A stretch of DNA of 60,000 nt from Membranipora membranacea (taxonomy: Eukaryota; Bryozoa; Gymnolaemata; Cheilostomatida; Membraniporidae): the NCBI GenBank assembly GCA_914767715.1, contig OU612069.1, forward strand, positions 10,787,387 to 10,847,386. The letters are read 5' to 3'. Under the pieces are notes generated by a model. It searched no databases, was not told where the DNA came from, and worked only from the letters and a program-made list of their open reading frames with translations. This document shows, piece by piece, positions 33,705-47,829 of this stretch; the first letter of the stretch is position 1; the number at the start of each line of letters is the position of its first letter. The translations under genes were made by a program, and so were the position numbers.

Positions 33705-34490
33705 AATAACCATTATATCGGCTCTGTATTTGGAATCTGTATTTTAGAGGAGATCATAGTTTGCGGCGCATGATTACCAGGTTGTGGTTAGCTCTATATT
33801 GTATTTGAGGTTGATTTAAGATGATGGTTGATTTTCTTGTCAGCTTAACTGCTTTGTCCACAAATATTACCTTATCTATCCAGATTCATACTCTGGTTTT
33901 AGATTATTCTAGTAAGAATTTTATTAGCAAAGGGCATTTTTCATTGTTTTCTCAAACAATATAGGTTTATTATTTGAAGACGCTCAAACTAACCCAATAC
34001 AACACAGCAACTCTTTCAATCTCTACCCCAAATCAATGCAAGTAAGTGTGAGATCAATATTAGGTTGGTTGGACGAATCACATTGCCGTGTTTAACCACA
34101 TCCTATTCAAGTTTCTGCTACTGTTCTGTATTTAGGATCACCATACTTTACACTATCCATAAAAAATGTTTTGAGCAAATAAATGTTATATTGAAACATA
34201 TAATATAAATATAAAAGTAAAAGAGCCATAAAGCCTTTCTCGCTACAGTAAAATAAAATTATATAAATTATATAAATTGACAAATAAGATTATAATTTAT
34301 AGAAGAAAAAACCTCAAATTCTCGCAGTCGCACATGAAGTAAAGGCTGCAATATTTAACAGGTGATGACAATGTTACCTTCATTAAATTCCCATTCCAGA
34401 TATTCACTGTGTGTGTGGGATATAATGGCTATGAAGATGTGTCTATGATTTCTATATAGCTGATTAGTTTTTGTCATGCACACTTTGGTG
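33705..34490 (+). pseudogene. Unit D: decayed receptor remnant (TM exon, linker exon, S 3' end, tail end)
   Basis: Four pieces in family order. At 33705-33785, ACCATTATATCGGCTCTGTA then TTTGCGGCGCATGATTACCAGG is the TM exon with an internal deletion. At 33965-34045, GAAGACGCTCAAACTAACCC to the donor AAGTAAGT is the linker exon. At 34355-34420, AACAGGTGATGACAATGTTA and CCTTCATTAAA is the reverse complement of the end of an S gene. At 34425-34480, TATGAAGATGTGTCTATGAT is the end of the tail exon. The S gene body, promoter and most of the tail are deleted between the last two. The CUB, Sushi and signal exons were not found in this unit. Confidence 0.7.
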
Positions 34491-34559
34491 GTTACCATGT
34501 TAATATTGATTGGTTGATTTTTGTTTCTCTCTGTAATGCAATTATCATCATTCGATGAA

Positions 34560-35550
34560 CTATTAAGGCAGAAAAATCGAAAAAGACATCTTGCTCTTGA
34601 TACATAAGCTACATATCTTTCAATTATTATTATTATGTAATGCATTCAGACATTAGATTATAAAACTTTTTTATATGTAACAGTTGTCTTCCTTGTTGCA
34701 GGGAGAGACAATTACCATGTTAATAAGCAATTAATGCAAAATTCCTCTGATATGTACCTGTCTATCTAGAAACATTAGATATTGAGGTATGAGTATGACA
34801 GCTCTCATTGTCAATGATGTTATGACTTGCTTGAAATATCACACAGCACCGCTAGGCCCTGCTGTTTTCCTACAAGGATATTGAAAAATAATTCAGTCAA
34901 CCAATATCTGTTTTCATAACTTCAGAACATCGCCCCTTGAGACTTCCCATATTTTGAACATAAAGCCATCAAATTCATGTTAGGTATTTGGGCAGGGAGG
35001 GGGAGAGCTGTTACAAAAATTCTCATGCAACTGAGCTGTCTGAAAGTGAATTTTCCTAATATGATAGACAGAGGCAGGGACGGACGGATGAATGACGCCT
35101 TTTGTGTTATATAAAACCTAATCATAGCCTTCTTTTTTTCAACTGAACTGACAGAGGCTGACGATTTCCAATTTGTTTGGGGAGAAAAGTAATATTTGAT
35201 GATGTACTGCCACTAACTAAGCTTCGACTTAGACTACCCATACAGACTAAGATATCGGAATACAAATGACAGGGGTGTGGTGACATCACTGACTACACAT
35301 TCAAATAGTGACATCATTATAAGTTTATGTAACAAGACAACTATGAAGTAGTGTTATATTCTGTCAGCAATATGTATTGCCTAATACACGTACAATGGGT
35401 ACCAGTTGATCTGATTTCACCGCTATTCATAAGCAGGAACAGGCTGCAAATTCAGGGGCGTATGGTTCAGGGGTGATTATAATTATGCTTTGCATTTAAT
35501 ATATCAAACTTTTGATGGTGTCATGATGGAAATTGTTTGTTACTTTGAAT
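34560..35550. other. No gene seen
   Basis: AT-rich sequence after the end of the amplified locus. Open frames are short and unsupported, and I found no domain or splice-joined reading frame. Confidence 0.4.
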
Positions 35551-35639
35551 TGTATTGTAGTGTAGTTTTATGAACATACATTATCATGACAGAGATGAAA
35601 AAAATCATATGCTGGTGATAGCTCTCAGGTTAGGTGTTA

Positions 35640-35945
35640 TATATAAAATTATTGTTGTAAAAAGTCATAAAATAGTTGAACTGACCGCCGTTTGTTTGTT
35701 TGGCAACGGTTAGGTCTGAATCTGTATGCGTTTCGAGGGGATATCCTTGGGTTTTGGTTACAAACAATCCTGTGATGTAACGGGTGGCACTTATCATCTA
35801 AATTAGTATTAAAATGTTTACAACAAAGAGAGAAAATAAAATCATTTAGCTCAGGTAATTTTAGAGGTATACATTGCTCCTCATACACAAATTCAGGGAG
35901 GATAACCCTAAAGGCTGATCTTTGTATACTCTCAAGTCTTGCCTT
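35640..35945 (-). mobile_element. LINE ORF2 C-terminal fragment
   Basis: The minus strand encodes LESIQRSAFRVILPEFVYEE, then LKLPELNDFIFSLCC and a basic tail. This is the same pattern as the fragment at 4810-5275 (LERIQRSATRIVLP), so both come from one LINE family. It is truncated at the 5' end. Confidence 0.7.
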
Positions 35946-35949
35946 GCTT

Positions 35950-38680
35950 ACTGTGTGACTGATTTATAAATGATGTTGCTAGTCTGAGCCCCCTAGACTT
36001 TTGCCCTTCGCCCGACGGCCAATTAGAACATAATAAGAGTGAGGGGATGTAATGTGTTATTGACAGTTCGTACAGTGTTTGGAGTTAGGTGTATTTAAGA
36101 CTGTGTCGCGAAACCTGGTAGTAGCATTACATTATCAGTCAGGCCAGTCAGAATATCAATATAACTACTTCATCCATCCAGAAAGTTGATGAGTTGCAGA
36201 GTTTTGTATGTTTGTTATTTGTATGTATCCTTTTGTATGGAATTCTCAAAACAGATGCTACCAAGTTTTATTTTACAACTCAACAGGAAATTATTTGTTT
36301 GACCAGGTACTCAACTTGAATCGAAGGCAATCAGTTTTCAGATAAATTTTTTTAGCTTTGATTTTTGAACAGAGATTGTAAAGACACTAAAGCTGTATTT
36401 AATTATCAGGATGCTGGATTACGGTACATTTGTAAAATATCTTAGGTTAATACACCAGCGAGCAAAGTATGTGTGAGCTATAATTTCAGATTTTGTTCTA
36501 TGTTTTTGTTAATTAAATAAGGTTGACAAATACAGTCCCCTCTTTGTTTTTATGGTCACGAGCACCAGTCAGATTGACATTTTTAGCAACGAAATAGAAA
36601 ATTTGTTGGAAAAGTCTCGTGTGCATTCAAAAAAAGGACTTGACATAACAAACAAATTAAGAATTTTGGCATGTTGTTCAACAATGATAAGTTTACCTCC
36701 CAGTGTAAAGAGCAGGCGATCCCTGAAACAGGAAATAATTTGTCACAATGTTTCAGTTCCTCATACAAAGTATTGCATGTCAGCTCTGGCAATATTATTT
36801 CCGTATCTGGACTGAGGGAAACCATGCTTTCCGCAGTCATATATATCCCTGTTTAACACTGACAGATAGAGGGAATACAAATCTGGTGAGCAGGTCTAAG
36901 TCTATGGTCAATTTTTTTATTGTAGCATGAGCCTTCCAACTATAAACCCTCTGATTGAGCTCTAGTCTAATCTCTTAGACACTATAATATCGAAGATTAT
37001 AAATAGTCATTGATAATAATGTTTTGAGTTGTCAAGCTGATAAACAAAATTAATAACCCCTGATATCTTAAATAACACCACTACACACCTGCCAGTGCAA
37101 ACCGGACAAAAATCTCAAACAACTTATACCGACTATTGTGCAAAGATTGGTATCTATTTCACTTGCTATGATGCGTGACAATGGGAATGAATCCTTGCAT
37201 TTCCTTACCTTACAAACAATTGTTACAAAAATCATTACAACAAAAACCGAAAGCAATCATGCGACAATGTGGAACGCATCTATTTTAAAATTCTCACTGT
37301 ACTGTAATTCCCCAACAAATAAAAAATGGTATAAACTGCGAGCTGATGATAACAGTATATTTATTATACCCAAAATAAGATACACTGCAAACAAACAGTA
37401 GACCAACGCAATTTACAGGTGTAACAAGAAATCTTTTCTCGGAAGATTTTTTACTTCTGGCGTCGTAAGAAAATAGTTTATCAATTTGTTTTCTAAGAAA
37501 AACAAGTCAATGAAATCCATTTGCAATCTTTTACAAGAAGCTGAGGTATTACCGCATTTTAATCGGCGTGAAATTATTCCTAAATGGACATGACATTTAG
37601 TCTACAGGGTATTATGATTCAGTAGAAAAAACTGCATCCGTTTGTCCTTGAAGAAAACAGGTGCAAAAGATTAGATTCTCAAATGGTTGTGTGGTCAGTT
37701 CAGCCTGGCCGAAACCCAACTGATGAAATTCCAAGACATGTAAGGTATTGAAAGTAGCCTTTAAATTTATCGCATTGCTTGTGACATTACTCCGAACTAA
37801 ATACGCAGCCACCCCAAATACTAACTAGTAGTGGGAATATGACACATTGAGCATCGGCCACCACTGCAAGGCTTTGGCTCCTATATATAACCGATCGTGC
37901 CAAATTGAAAGGAAGTTGTCTGCTCAGAGTTTCAATTTTAGACAGTTTACGGGATCAAAACGAAAACAATAGATACACGGCCACACACACAAAGTAAAAT
38001 GCTCCATTTTATTGGCGCCAGCATAGTTAACAAGAAAAAGGTAGTACAGTAACAGTATGTGAAGCTAAAAAACAGTAGTCTTACAATCTAATTCCAGTGG
38101 TGGAGCACTTTTGGCTAGAAATGATGATCAAAGTGGCAGCCTTGGAATGATTCTAATTTTCGTTTCAATTTGCAGGGCCTTTTTCAATAAATAAAAAAAT
38201 AAATAAATAAGCGAATTGACATGCAAGAATAAAATGGAGTTATCAATAAATAATAAGTGTGGTGCCTTCCATATCAGGAAACGATGAAGGCGGTGTCGTG
38301 TCGTGCTGTCAATAGAGGGAACCCTTTGTAGTTTACTCTAACATGCTGTAGTGGTTTGTCTCGTAAGAACCAGCTGCCTGTGGTGAGGTTTTCTCTGAAT
38401 TTAGATGTGAGGTGATGCAAGCTCTTCCCTTTTTTTTGCAATAACGTCTTTTTGGTTTTAAGACTGTCTTTCCTTGTAAACATTCCAAACAATGATGTCG
38501 ACGACAATAAAAAACGTTCATAATATGTGGGCGATTCATTGAAAATCAGATAGACATTCTGGTTACAAATTGTTTTGGAACCAGAATGTCTAGGGGGGAG
38601 GGAGCAGGTAATATAATGAGTTTTCTTTTGTAGTGTTGTTTTTTAGGAAAGTCTGATCCTTCTAAGAAAAGCAGCATTCA
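35950..38680. other. No gene seen
   Basis: Several frames of 60-90 codons on both strands (for example 36552-36815 and 37138-37401) show no domain, no signal peptide and no joining partner. I do not call them genes. Confidence 0.4.
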
Positions 38681-38919
38681 ATATTAGGCCATTGAACATC
38701 AGTCTGAATCTTTTTCTGCTTGTGTCTATCCGATTTATTTTCTTTTGTTTTTAGGAATTTGCAGCATTACTTAGAAAAACAGGATTCCTTAGCGGGGTGA
38801 GAGCGGTCGGTCCTGCACAATCGGTGAGAACGACTTTAATGCTCATGATTGTCCTTGCAAAGCTCATTTCATAAGGCAGCTACTTCCGAAAATTCAATTG
38901 TTTCTGTGTTTATTTATTT

Positions 38920-39056
38920 ATTTATTTATTGAGGTTTTCTAAAAGTTTATAAAGAAAGCAAATTAAAAATAACTTGTTGATCTCACACACATTAACGTAG
39001 ATACAAAAAGTGACTTATGTATGTTGAATAAAAAGATATAAGTGGTAGGGTGTTAC
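38920..39056 (-). mobile_element. LINE 3' end with (AATA)n tail
   Basis: On the minus strand it begins ATGTAACACCCTACCACTTA and ends AAAACCTCAATAAATAAATA. It is the same sequence, in opposite orientation, as the insertion in the R-A TM exon (10434-10579). A shorter relative of the tail (TTTATTTGTTTAAAGAGGTTTTCTGG) is at 49155-49185. Confidence 0.75.
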
Positions 39057-39866
39057 ATACTATATAGTGAGTAGGATATAATGGAAGCATGGTATCATAA
39101 ATTGCATGAATAAGATGAAAAAAGAAAAGAAGAAACAGAGAGTGGCAAACAAAAATACAAGTTAATGACATTAGGTAGGATTAAATGATAATGATTCATG
39201 AGGCTTGGTTGATTTAGTTACAAATGTATGAAACATATTTAAAAAGGCTGATTTGCCTAGGTTTGATCTGAATGAGGAAGACGTGTTTAATATTTTACAC
39301 CTCTGCCTTTTATAGCATCTTTTGTTAATGGTGTAAACCCGAAACCAACCCTTACAACATAAGATCGTTTCACAGAGTAAGGATATAGCCTTCATCTGTG
39401 ATCGTTTCCTTGTCTCTCTTCATTGATAATGGTCTAAATCAACAGGCTAAATATACTCTTTATTCTAAAAAGCACGCCAGAACATTTCCTTGCATGGTGT
39501 TTTTGCAGCCGATTTTATCCATCACAGAAAAATAATCTTATTCACGATGATATAATAGCTGATAACTGATGTGCACTGTTGGGGCAGAACGCCCGTGAGA
39601 TCCTAACTAACTCATATTAAATAGACTTCAACAAGCTTGTATGGCTTCAAATAATTAATTTGTTGTTTAAAAGTATTTATCTGTTATTATAATATATATA
39701 ACTTCATATGAGACCACAATATCGAGTGGAATGATCCTTCCTTTCTTTGAGTATAACACTGCGTGGTGATTCTGCCAAACTCTCTCACTGTCTCTCATCA
39801 CCAAAACCACGTCATTCACTTGCTATCATAGTACCCATTCTCTTGTATTATAATTACTTCTCAAAA

Positions 39867-40085
39867 CTTTCTAAACAATACCCACCACCAGCATCATGTC
39901 CTAACCAAAACCACGTCATCCCGGCTCCATTATGTAATGTTATCAAATTACTTTTCAAAGCTCTCCTAACAATACCCACCACCAGCATCATGTCACAACC
40001 AAAACCAAAATTATGTCATCCCAGCGACATCATATAACGTTATAATCACTTTTCAAAAACTTTCTAAACAATACCCACCACCAGT
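39867..40085. repeat. ~95-bp minisatellite, about 2.3 copies
   Basis: AACAATACCCACCACCAG recurs at about 39875, 39969 and 40068, with conserved CATCATGTC..AACCAAAACCA between copies. Confidence 0.75.
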
Positions 40086-41837
40086 GAAAGCTATAGCTAA
40101 CCCTATCGTTACTACACTCAAAACCACATCCTTGAGGCACCCTCATTTTACGAGACTATGACAAATCAGATGGTTCCAACAGAAACCAACCTCAGTAAGG
40201 CCAGAACAAATCCCAATCATACTTTGTAACCATGGGATGTGGACGAGACACCCTACACTCTACATTTCACATGTCTAACCTTTCCACTCCAAACTCCTAT
40301 GATCTGTCCTGAAATTAATCCATTATAATTTCATTCCACACAAATTTGATCAATATCATGCCAGGCAATAGCTAATACTTTTTACAGGTTAATTGTGATA
40401 TTAACTTTTAAATATGATGTTGAAGCCATAAAAAAATAAACACTTATTTAAAAATTCATTGATGAAGCTACCGAATTTTAGAGATAGCTAGTCTAAATCT
40501 TTGCCTCCTTGGGATTGCCCGATTTTCTCCTTTTGTTATTAGAGATTAATTACTAAGAAAAGAAGGATTCTTAATCGGGTGAGTGCTGTCCTTTTCTAAG
40601 TGTGCTCATGATTGACCTTGTAAACCTTAACGTCAAGGCGTCTTTTTCGAAAAATCAATTGTTCCTGTATGCATATCAAGGAAGTGATGTTTTATATTTC
40701 ACAACTCTGCCTTTTATAGCAGATTTTGTTAATGCTGTGAATCCGAAACCAACTCTTACAATTTAAGATCGTTTCCTCGTCTACCTACATTGATAATAAT
40801 CTAAATCAACGGGCTCAAGATGCTCTCAATCCTAAACAAACACGTCTGAAAATTTCCTGATGTAGGTGTATTGCAGCCTTTTCATTTTACCAAACACACA
40901 GGAGAATATTCCTGTTTACGATGATATCATTCACAAAGAATTTATCAATATCATTGTGTTGAGTTGTGGAGTTGTGGGTTCGTGTTCCATTGATGGAGCT
41001 TTCAAGGTCGATTGTTCTAGCCCCCAGCACCCTCGGGTGTATACCTCTCCTCTCATGCCAGGCAATGAAAGGACTGTGGGCCTATTGTTTTTTACAAGAT
41101 AATTGTGATGTCGTGATTGCTGGTATTTTTCCTTTTATTTTAAGGGATTAATTATGAAGAAAGGAAGGATTATCGATTGGATTGAGTGCGGTCATTGTCT
41201 AAGCGTGCCATGATTGACCTTGTAGAGCGTAACTGAAAGGCATCTTCTTCAAAACACAATTATTCCCCTGTTTATTAGGAAGGGGTGATCTATATTAACG
41301 TTAACGCTGTAAACCAGATACCCACTCCTACAACTGAAGATCATTACCTCATCTCCTACATTGATAATAATCTAAAACAACAGGCTCTTGATTCTAAAAA
41401 GCACGCCCGAGCATAATTTTATGGATAAAGCTATCCAATTTTCGTAATTATCTGATGAAAATGTTGCTGTTTAATCTTATGAGTACAAAAGTTAAATTGA
41501 GATAGGCGGACAAATTCACGAATGTAAGGGTTGATAAAAAATAATGGTAGTTGTTAATTTAAGCTTAGCAGGATTTCGTTTCAATAACTGGAAGAAAATA
41601 CTCTTGAAAATTGGGATCTCTCAAGATTCCAAAAAATGCAATATTAGTCAAAAATTTCAAGGTCAGTCAGGGCAAAGCACAGGCGGATGCTATGATGTCA
41701 GTTACATTGTTATAAATGACTCCAGTAAGAACTCTCAACTTTCTGGTGATTATTCTGTGCCACTGGTGTAGATGGTTTAGTTTTGTTTATTGAAGCATTC
41801 AGTATCAAATATTGATAAAAAATATATAAGCAAAATG

Positions 41838-42222
41838 TTAAAGGGCAACCAAGGTTTTGCAGCAATGCATTAATGGGTAGCAAATAATATGCTGGGCAGC
41901 ATCAGCTTTGTGCATAACGCATTGCAAAACTCAAAGTAGTTGCTGACTCTAAGCTGGATAACACTTCAGTTTAGGGGAGGTTCCAAGACCTTGCTGTAAT
42001 AATTATAGAGCACAGGCTAAATAATAACAGGAACAGGAAACTGCTATGTGGTATTCTATTTTAGCTGAGTTTGAGTACCTGATGCAAGAAATGTTTCACA
42101 AGAATTCTGGCTGAATAATCATCAGAATTATATTTTGTCCTTTACCCCATGCAGAAGGTGCGGTCTGCTATTAATCAATGGCCATCAATGAGAAGTTGTT
42201 TGAAACCTTGGTTGCCCTTTAA
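41838..42222 (-). mobile_element. piggyBac-type MITE, 377 bp, second copy (inverted)
   Basis: Element 41842-42218 with the same termini (AGGGCAACCAAGGTTT / AACCTTGGTTGCCCT), flanked by TTAA at 41838-41841 and 42219-42222. Internally it is the reverse complement of the copy at 4282-4658, with scattered substitutions, and has identical length. Confidence 0.9.
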
Positions 42223-42244
42223 AATTATGTAGAAAAAACAAACA

Positions 42245-42490
42245 AAAAAACTCACGTCCGTTTATAGTCTCGATACCCTGTGATACCGTGTGAGAAACCT
42301 AGATGTTATTTTTTACGGTTTATTTGTTTTCGGTATCATCAGTATGGGTCTACAGACTTTGTAGACTAGTGTGGCACAGGAGCATTTGAGGTCGGATGCC
42401 TTCCTGACACCACCGTGATACGCCGGGAATCGAACACGGTACCTTTCGATTGAAAGACCCAAGCCCTATCCATTGCACCACGGCCGCTAA
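42245..42490 (-). mobile_element. tRNA-derived SINE
   Basis: The minus strand from 42488 reads GCGGCCGTGGTGCAATGGAT (A-box) and GTGTTCGATTCCCGG (B-box), spaced as in a tRNA. It is followed by CACGGTGGTGTCAGGAAGGC and a roughly 130-bp body. It is not a working tRNA gene because the acceptor stem is not closed. Confidence 0.75.
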
Positions 42491-42499
42491 AATTATGAA

Positions 42500-45400
42500 G
42501 AGACTACTAATAAAAATATAGTATAGAAAAAAAAAAGATCAGAGGATATTAACTTATTTCATACAACAATGAATAATGATTTGGTACATTTGGCAGTTTT
42601 ACAAAATTGTAGGCTTACGAGATTATATTCTAGCATTATTCGTTTAATACAGTCAACAAGATGATGCATCGGATCATTCGCTATTTTCATAAAATGTTTG
42701 GCACTGACATTGGTTATAAAATGACGAGCATAACAGTTACCTGGAGGTCGCACGGGGTCTTATGAATCAACATGATGAATTTTTCATGCCGAGTGAATAA
42801 TCAGAGATAAACACCAACACCAAGCTGATTCTGAGAATTAGCAGAAAGGCTAGTCAATTATTAAATTGACCCTCAGGAAATTAAATAGATGAAATTGAAG
42901 CTGACCGCATTTAAATTTAAAACTGAATCGCAGAGAAAATAATAAAGAAATCAATACCATTTCCTTTAACCCTGGAGAGGAATCAATCAAACAAAACATC
43001 CATTCCTTTCAGAGAGTGTATCAGTGGGTTGTGATGAGTGGACGGAAATTTATTCTCAGTTAAGGGAAACGCTTGCGTAAAAAAATGTGAGCCACAAATG
43101 CCTGCCCACAATAACCTCGGTAAATACCTTCCTACAATAACCTGCTAATAGCCAATAGCAATAAATCTAAATTAACCTAAATATATCTTTGCTGCTGGAG
43201 CTGCCTATAGACAAATCACAATGACTTACAAAATTAGAGGATCAATTTACATTCAGAGGAAAACATCACTTTAAATATGATAGTGAGAGTCAATGATCGA
43301 ACTTTGAGGCGATGACATCGACAGAGTAAAATCTAACGGACTGGCTTGCCTAAAATTTTAAATTGTTTTTTACATCTATAAACATTTAGAATACCGCAAT
43401 TAATAAATATAATTGATGGATGCACTATAAGAATGTTATCTGTTACATTAAATATGCTGCTCTAATAACAATGTGGATCTCATGGCATCCCATATAGGCA
43501 ATTAATTTCAACTGGAATAAATTATTCTACCTGATTGTCTTTATTTCTCATTCTGCTTTCTCTACTAACAAAACTGAATATGCATAAAGTTGTAACGTAT
43601 TCACGGGAGAAAAAATTTGCCATTTCTCAGATGCTCATAGCTAGCTAACGTTCAGTGATCCTCTAGCCAAAAACTAGCTAAACCAGTCTCTAGCTAACAT
43701 TAACTCTTTCATGTTACAATATGATTTGTTTTACAAAACAAATTATGTATATTGATTTTGTGAGATATTCCACACCTACTGTTTATGTGTAAGCACTTGT
43801 TTTTGATCATACAATGCATATTATTGGGATGATACAGTATCTTTCACTGGTCACTGCATTAATTTGATCATATCACATGCACAAAGGTATGCTGATTTGT
43901 TGTTTTGTGTGAAAAAAACCTAAAGATAGACAGCTTTGCTAAACAGAGTTATTCGTAAAAGTGACTGTCGGAAGTACCTCGTCAACTCATGACTCCAGGG
44001 TCTATCTCGTTGTAGTATCGTCATATGTAATTATCATACAGGTATCATTGACGCAATATTTTCATCAAACTATCCACATTCAAGTATTGTACGTTATTTC
44101 ACGTATGGTGAAATTAGTCTAGGTCACACTACTCGTCAAGCGGGAAACAACGGATTACAAATTGTTGTTGTGCAATCTTACAACACTGGAAATAAATATC
44201 ATTGTAATCAATCTCGGTGCATGAGTGAGCGGGGCTATTAATTATAGCTGTGAGTGGGGAATGTTTTTGGATATATAAGTGACACTGTTACAACCAGAGA
44301 GACCACAGCAGAAAAAGTGACAACCCTGTGATTAACAAATCAACGAGATACATAGCGATTACATATCAACACCTGGCGCTCATAACTTCGACCCATTTAC
44401 AGCAGACACACAGTTACTATTTGAAAAGTCAACACCGATAGCGGACAGCAAATTCTGCAACAGCTGAATTCGGAGAATCGTACCCGATATTTTCTGGAAA
44501 AAAACTCTCTAGAGACAAACTTCTAATTAATGAAAATATTATAATATTTATAAATTATTCATAAATCACTGTTTATAACTCGGAGTATACCAGGCTAACA
44601 AACAGGTTCTGATCTGCTCGAGTTTTACTGCAGTTGGTACGACTCCTGGGGACACTTTCTACATTGCGAGCTATCCAACGCATCTCTAGTAAGTTATCCT
44701 TAAGTATTTTTTTAAGTGGTATGCCTCTGATCTGCGCTCGGCAATCTCTGAGTTCTGTTTTGAGGTGTCTCAATTTAATTCATTCTAGCATTTGCAATTT
44801 TGAGGTTTGACTTTTCTACCCTTTCCAAATGGAGAGATTGGGGAGGGGTCTCAAGCGTACCTGTAATAAGGGGCGAATTTGGTAGTTTAAAACATTCTCC
44901 TGCTGCTATCATATAAGAGTGTAGTGAGCATTACACGTAGTGGGAAACATAAGTTGAGACAGATTTGTTTTGCAATATCAACCAGCACATTGGCATCATA
45001 AATTATTACCCAATATTCATATCAACCACTAGAAGCAAACTGCATATAGCTGATGACATCATTGCACTAAAGATCCTGTTTAAAACAGACACAGCTAACC
45101 ATTGATATGGCCGAGTAAGCTGTCTTAAATTATCAATGTTTTCCGTGAAAGTTATACTCTGCATGTATATTTGGGAAATTAAATCCGAAATAAGTAATGA
45201 AGCGTACCAAATTTGAGACTCTTACATAGCCTGAAATCTCGACCTGAGAAAGGTTTTGTTCCCCTGAATCCATGTGAATAGCAGCAAATTCCCTGACAAG
45301 CCACGTGAGAACCCAGACTAAGCAACAAACTCTACCTAGCAAATCATGAGCGGAGAGATTATTTGGCACACACATCCCTGAATTCTTTATAGTCTGATTC

Positions 45401-47820
45401 TCCATCAGTTACCTATGTCCATGTCATTACCTTATTAATTATACATAACGAATTCCAGAGTCACTGCCAATATATAACAGTTGTCTCTTCTCCCGCAATA
45501 TCTCGGAGATCTAAGGTAATAGCTTGTTAATTTTGGAATTGTAATTATATGTGTGCAGTCTTGCTACTGGGTGTATTCTCACCATATGTATGGAGATAAT
45601 GGTAAAAAATTCAACGGAAAAGAAACCGAAAAGGGCGTATTGATGAACAGTCCCATAATGCAACATAGAGTTGAACCTTTAGAGATCATATGAATTTCTT
45701 TTACTCGATCTTGAACCTGGTCCTTCTAGATATTCCACAACACATTTTTCGAAAGGTCCTACTGTGAATGATAATATGTACCACTTCCCTGTAGGGGTAG
45801 GGCTAACTTTGCTGGGTGGACATTTTTGGTGCAAACTCTTGTTTGACATCGTTTGATACTGTGCGGTCATCAAAACGTTCACATTCCTCCAATTATTTGG
45901 ATGAACATGAATTCAGTTTGATGATCAAAACATATTAAAAAACGGGAAGTGACAGTGAGTGCGGATCTTGTTTTATGACTTTGTATAACCTTATTGTAAA
46001 CAGGCCAAGTGGAAGATCGCGGAGCCTCCTTGCTTCAACATCATCAACCCATCGGCCTTATATTAAAATTGAATTCCTAACAGCTTGGTTATAAGTTTGA
46101 ATTTCCAACTACAATAAGTGTTTAGACATGAATAAGAAAATTTAGAGCTTGATCATGGGTAGGAATATAGACCATGAAAGAACTAGACAAGCTCCATGAA
46201 CTTCTCATTCTGTGGGTAAAATAATTGATAGCTTGATATAATTGTGAATATAATTATGATAGCTACAACATGTCCGTTAGTAATCACACAAATTGACAGT
46301 GTCATCAAAACACAAAACTGCCATTCACTGATTTGCTCTTAGGCAGATTAAATCACAACAATAAGTATAATATCCTAACTCTGTGATCAAATCCTCGGTT
46401 ACTGTCTGATCTATTCTAAGATAACCATAGATCTAACGTTATTTTACCTGGGAGCACTGGAGTCAAATTAATGCAGTGAACCGATGCGAGTCTATCTATT
46501 GCACGCATCAAGGGTAATATGGCTAGAGGCAGCCTGAATAATGCTCACCGGTGAAAAAAGTATGGTTATAAGTATTATAAGAAAACCGGGTCACTCAGTT
46601 GTTTTGTGTACAGCAAATTGAATTTTTTTTAAATTTAGCTTCTTGCTGTTCAAGACATTACAGATTACAGATTACAGATTTATTTGTTTTCCGCTATTGA
46701 AATACCCTGTGATATTATATAACACAGTTGATGAGCATTGATGAAAATAAAATTGGATGTCATAAAATTTACGTAGCACCTACATGTGAAAATGTTTTTC
46801 TGTGTTTTGCGGGTGGGTGTTCGCCTTGAAACATAAATACTCGAGAGAATAGCAATCTAAAAAGATTATGAGAGTGAATAATTTAGGTCGTGCGTTGGTA
46901 GAATAGGCTCGTATCTAAGGCTTCCAAATGACACACTATTGAATGCTCCAGATTCTGGGAAACTCGATTTGAAAGCCTTAATTATGAATTATTTCACACA
47001 GGAAATATGAAGGGAATGCATAGTAACTGTCCGCTAAAACAGGCATATCTGCGTCTGCTGCGATGACGATCATTTGTGTAACGTGGGAGGGCGTGCTATT
47101 GCCAGGAAATGTTATTTATTTTCGCCCCAAGATTGGTAACAATTACAACTCAATTCCCATTGTCATACTTTGGGATATAATTTAGCACCGTTGCACTGTA
47201 ATTACTGTTGGAATCATCATGAGGTATGCTGCGGTGATTCACCATTGACAGGTAACCCTTATGTCGATAAAAATTGGAGCATGCTAGCGTTCGTCATCAT
47301 ATTCTAACACAGTAATAAATTGATGCATCAACATAACTGTAAAAAGTGAAGGTGATGCAAACTTGGGAAAGGGTTTGCTTTCTTTAGTGTCTTGGGCCTG
47401 CAGCGAGACAGTGTATGAATAGGGCCTTGTGTTTGTCGAATGGCACTGGCTCAAATATCCAATATACTTTCTAAAGCTTGAAAGAGCTTATCATATCAGC
47501 AGAACGGAGTCCCTTTCCGGGTGCCGAGTTACGATGATTGTATAGACTGAATTCATCCAAAGTCAATGTATCATAAACATCGATTTACAATGTTTACCGT
47601 GACAATAAGAGCTGCGGTAAATGCATGTGTGCTGGGCCTGATTCTTGTGATCGTCATAAATAATTGGCATACACATACTTCCTATCCCCTGAGTAAGTAG
47701 CTAGCAGTGTCACTGCACTCTGATCATGTAAGCGTTTCACATCTATAACCTTTAGATTACCACATCTCTGATTTAATCTGGACATGCGGGTAGTTTTTAT
47801 CCCAAAGAGTACTCCCTACC
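42500..47820. other. Long stretch without a supported gene
   Basis: No domain-bearing or splice-joined frame was found. At 44268-44280 a GGATATATAAGTG motif, followed by purine-rich sequence, resembles a TATA core promoter on the plus strand. It could be the promoter and 5' leader of the precursor gene at 48.6 kb, but nothing else supports this. Confidence 0.35.
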
Positions 47821-47829
47821 CACACTGAC

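Larger units (their letters stand above)
38690..41430. repeat. Locally triplicated LINE-derived segment
   Basis: The same blocks occur three times. An AGAAAA.AGGATTCTTA..GGGTGAG block with CTCATGATTG(A/T)CCTTG lies at about 38775-38880, 40555-40680 and 41150-41275. A CCTTTTATAGCA..TTTTGTTAATG.TGTAAA/GAATCCGAAACCAAC block lies at about 39300-39350 and 40708-40765, with a shorter version at 41300-41345. The first copy contains a LINE-like minus-strand frame (39171-39395) and a LINE 3' tail at 38920-39056, so the unit probably derives from that element. Confidence 0.55.

Noticed and set aside
37138-37401. 87-codon frame with a C..W pattern resembling an Ig exon
   Set aside because: Only one cysteine and one tryptophan in loose spacing, with no strand pattern or flanking exon. 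Too weak to call.
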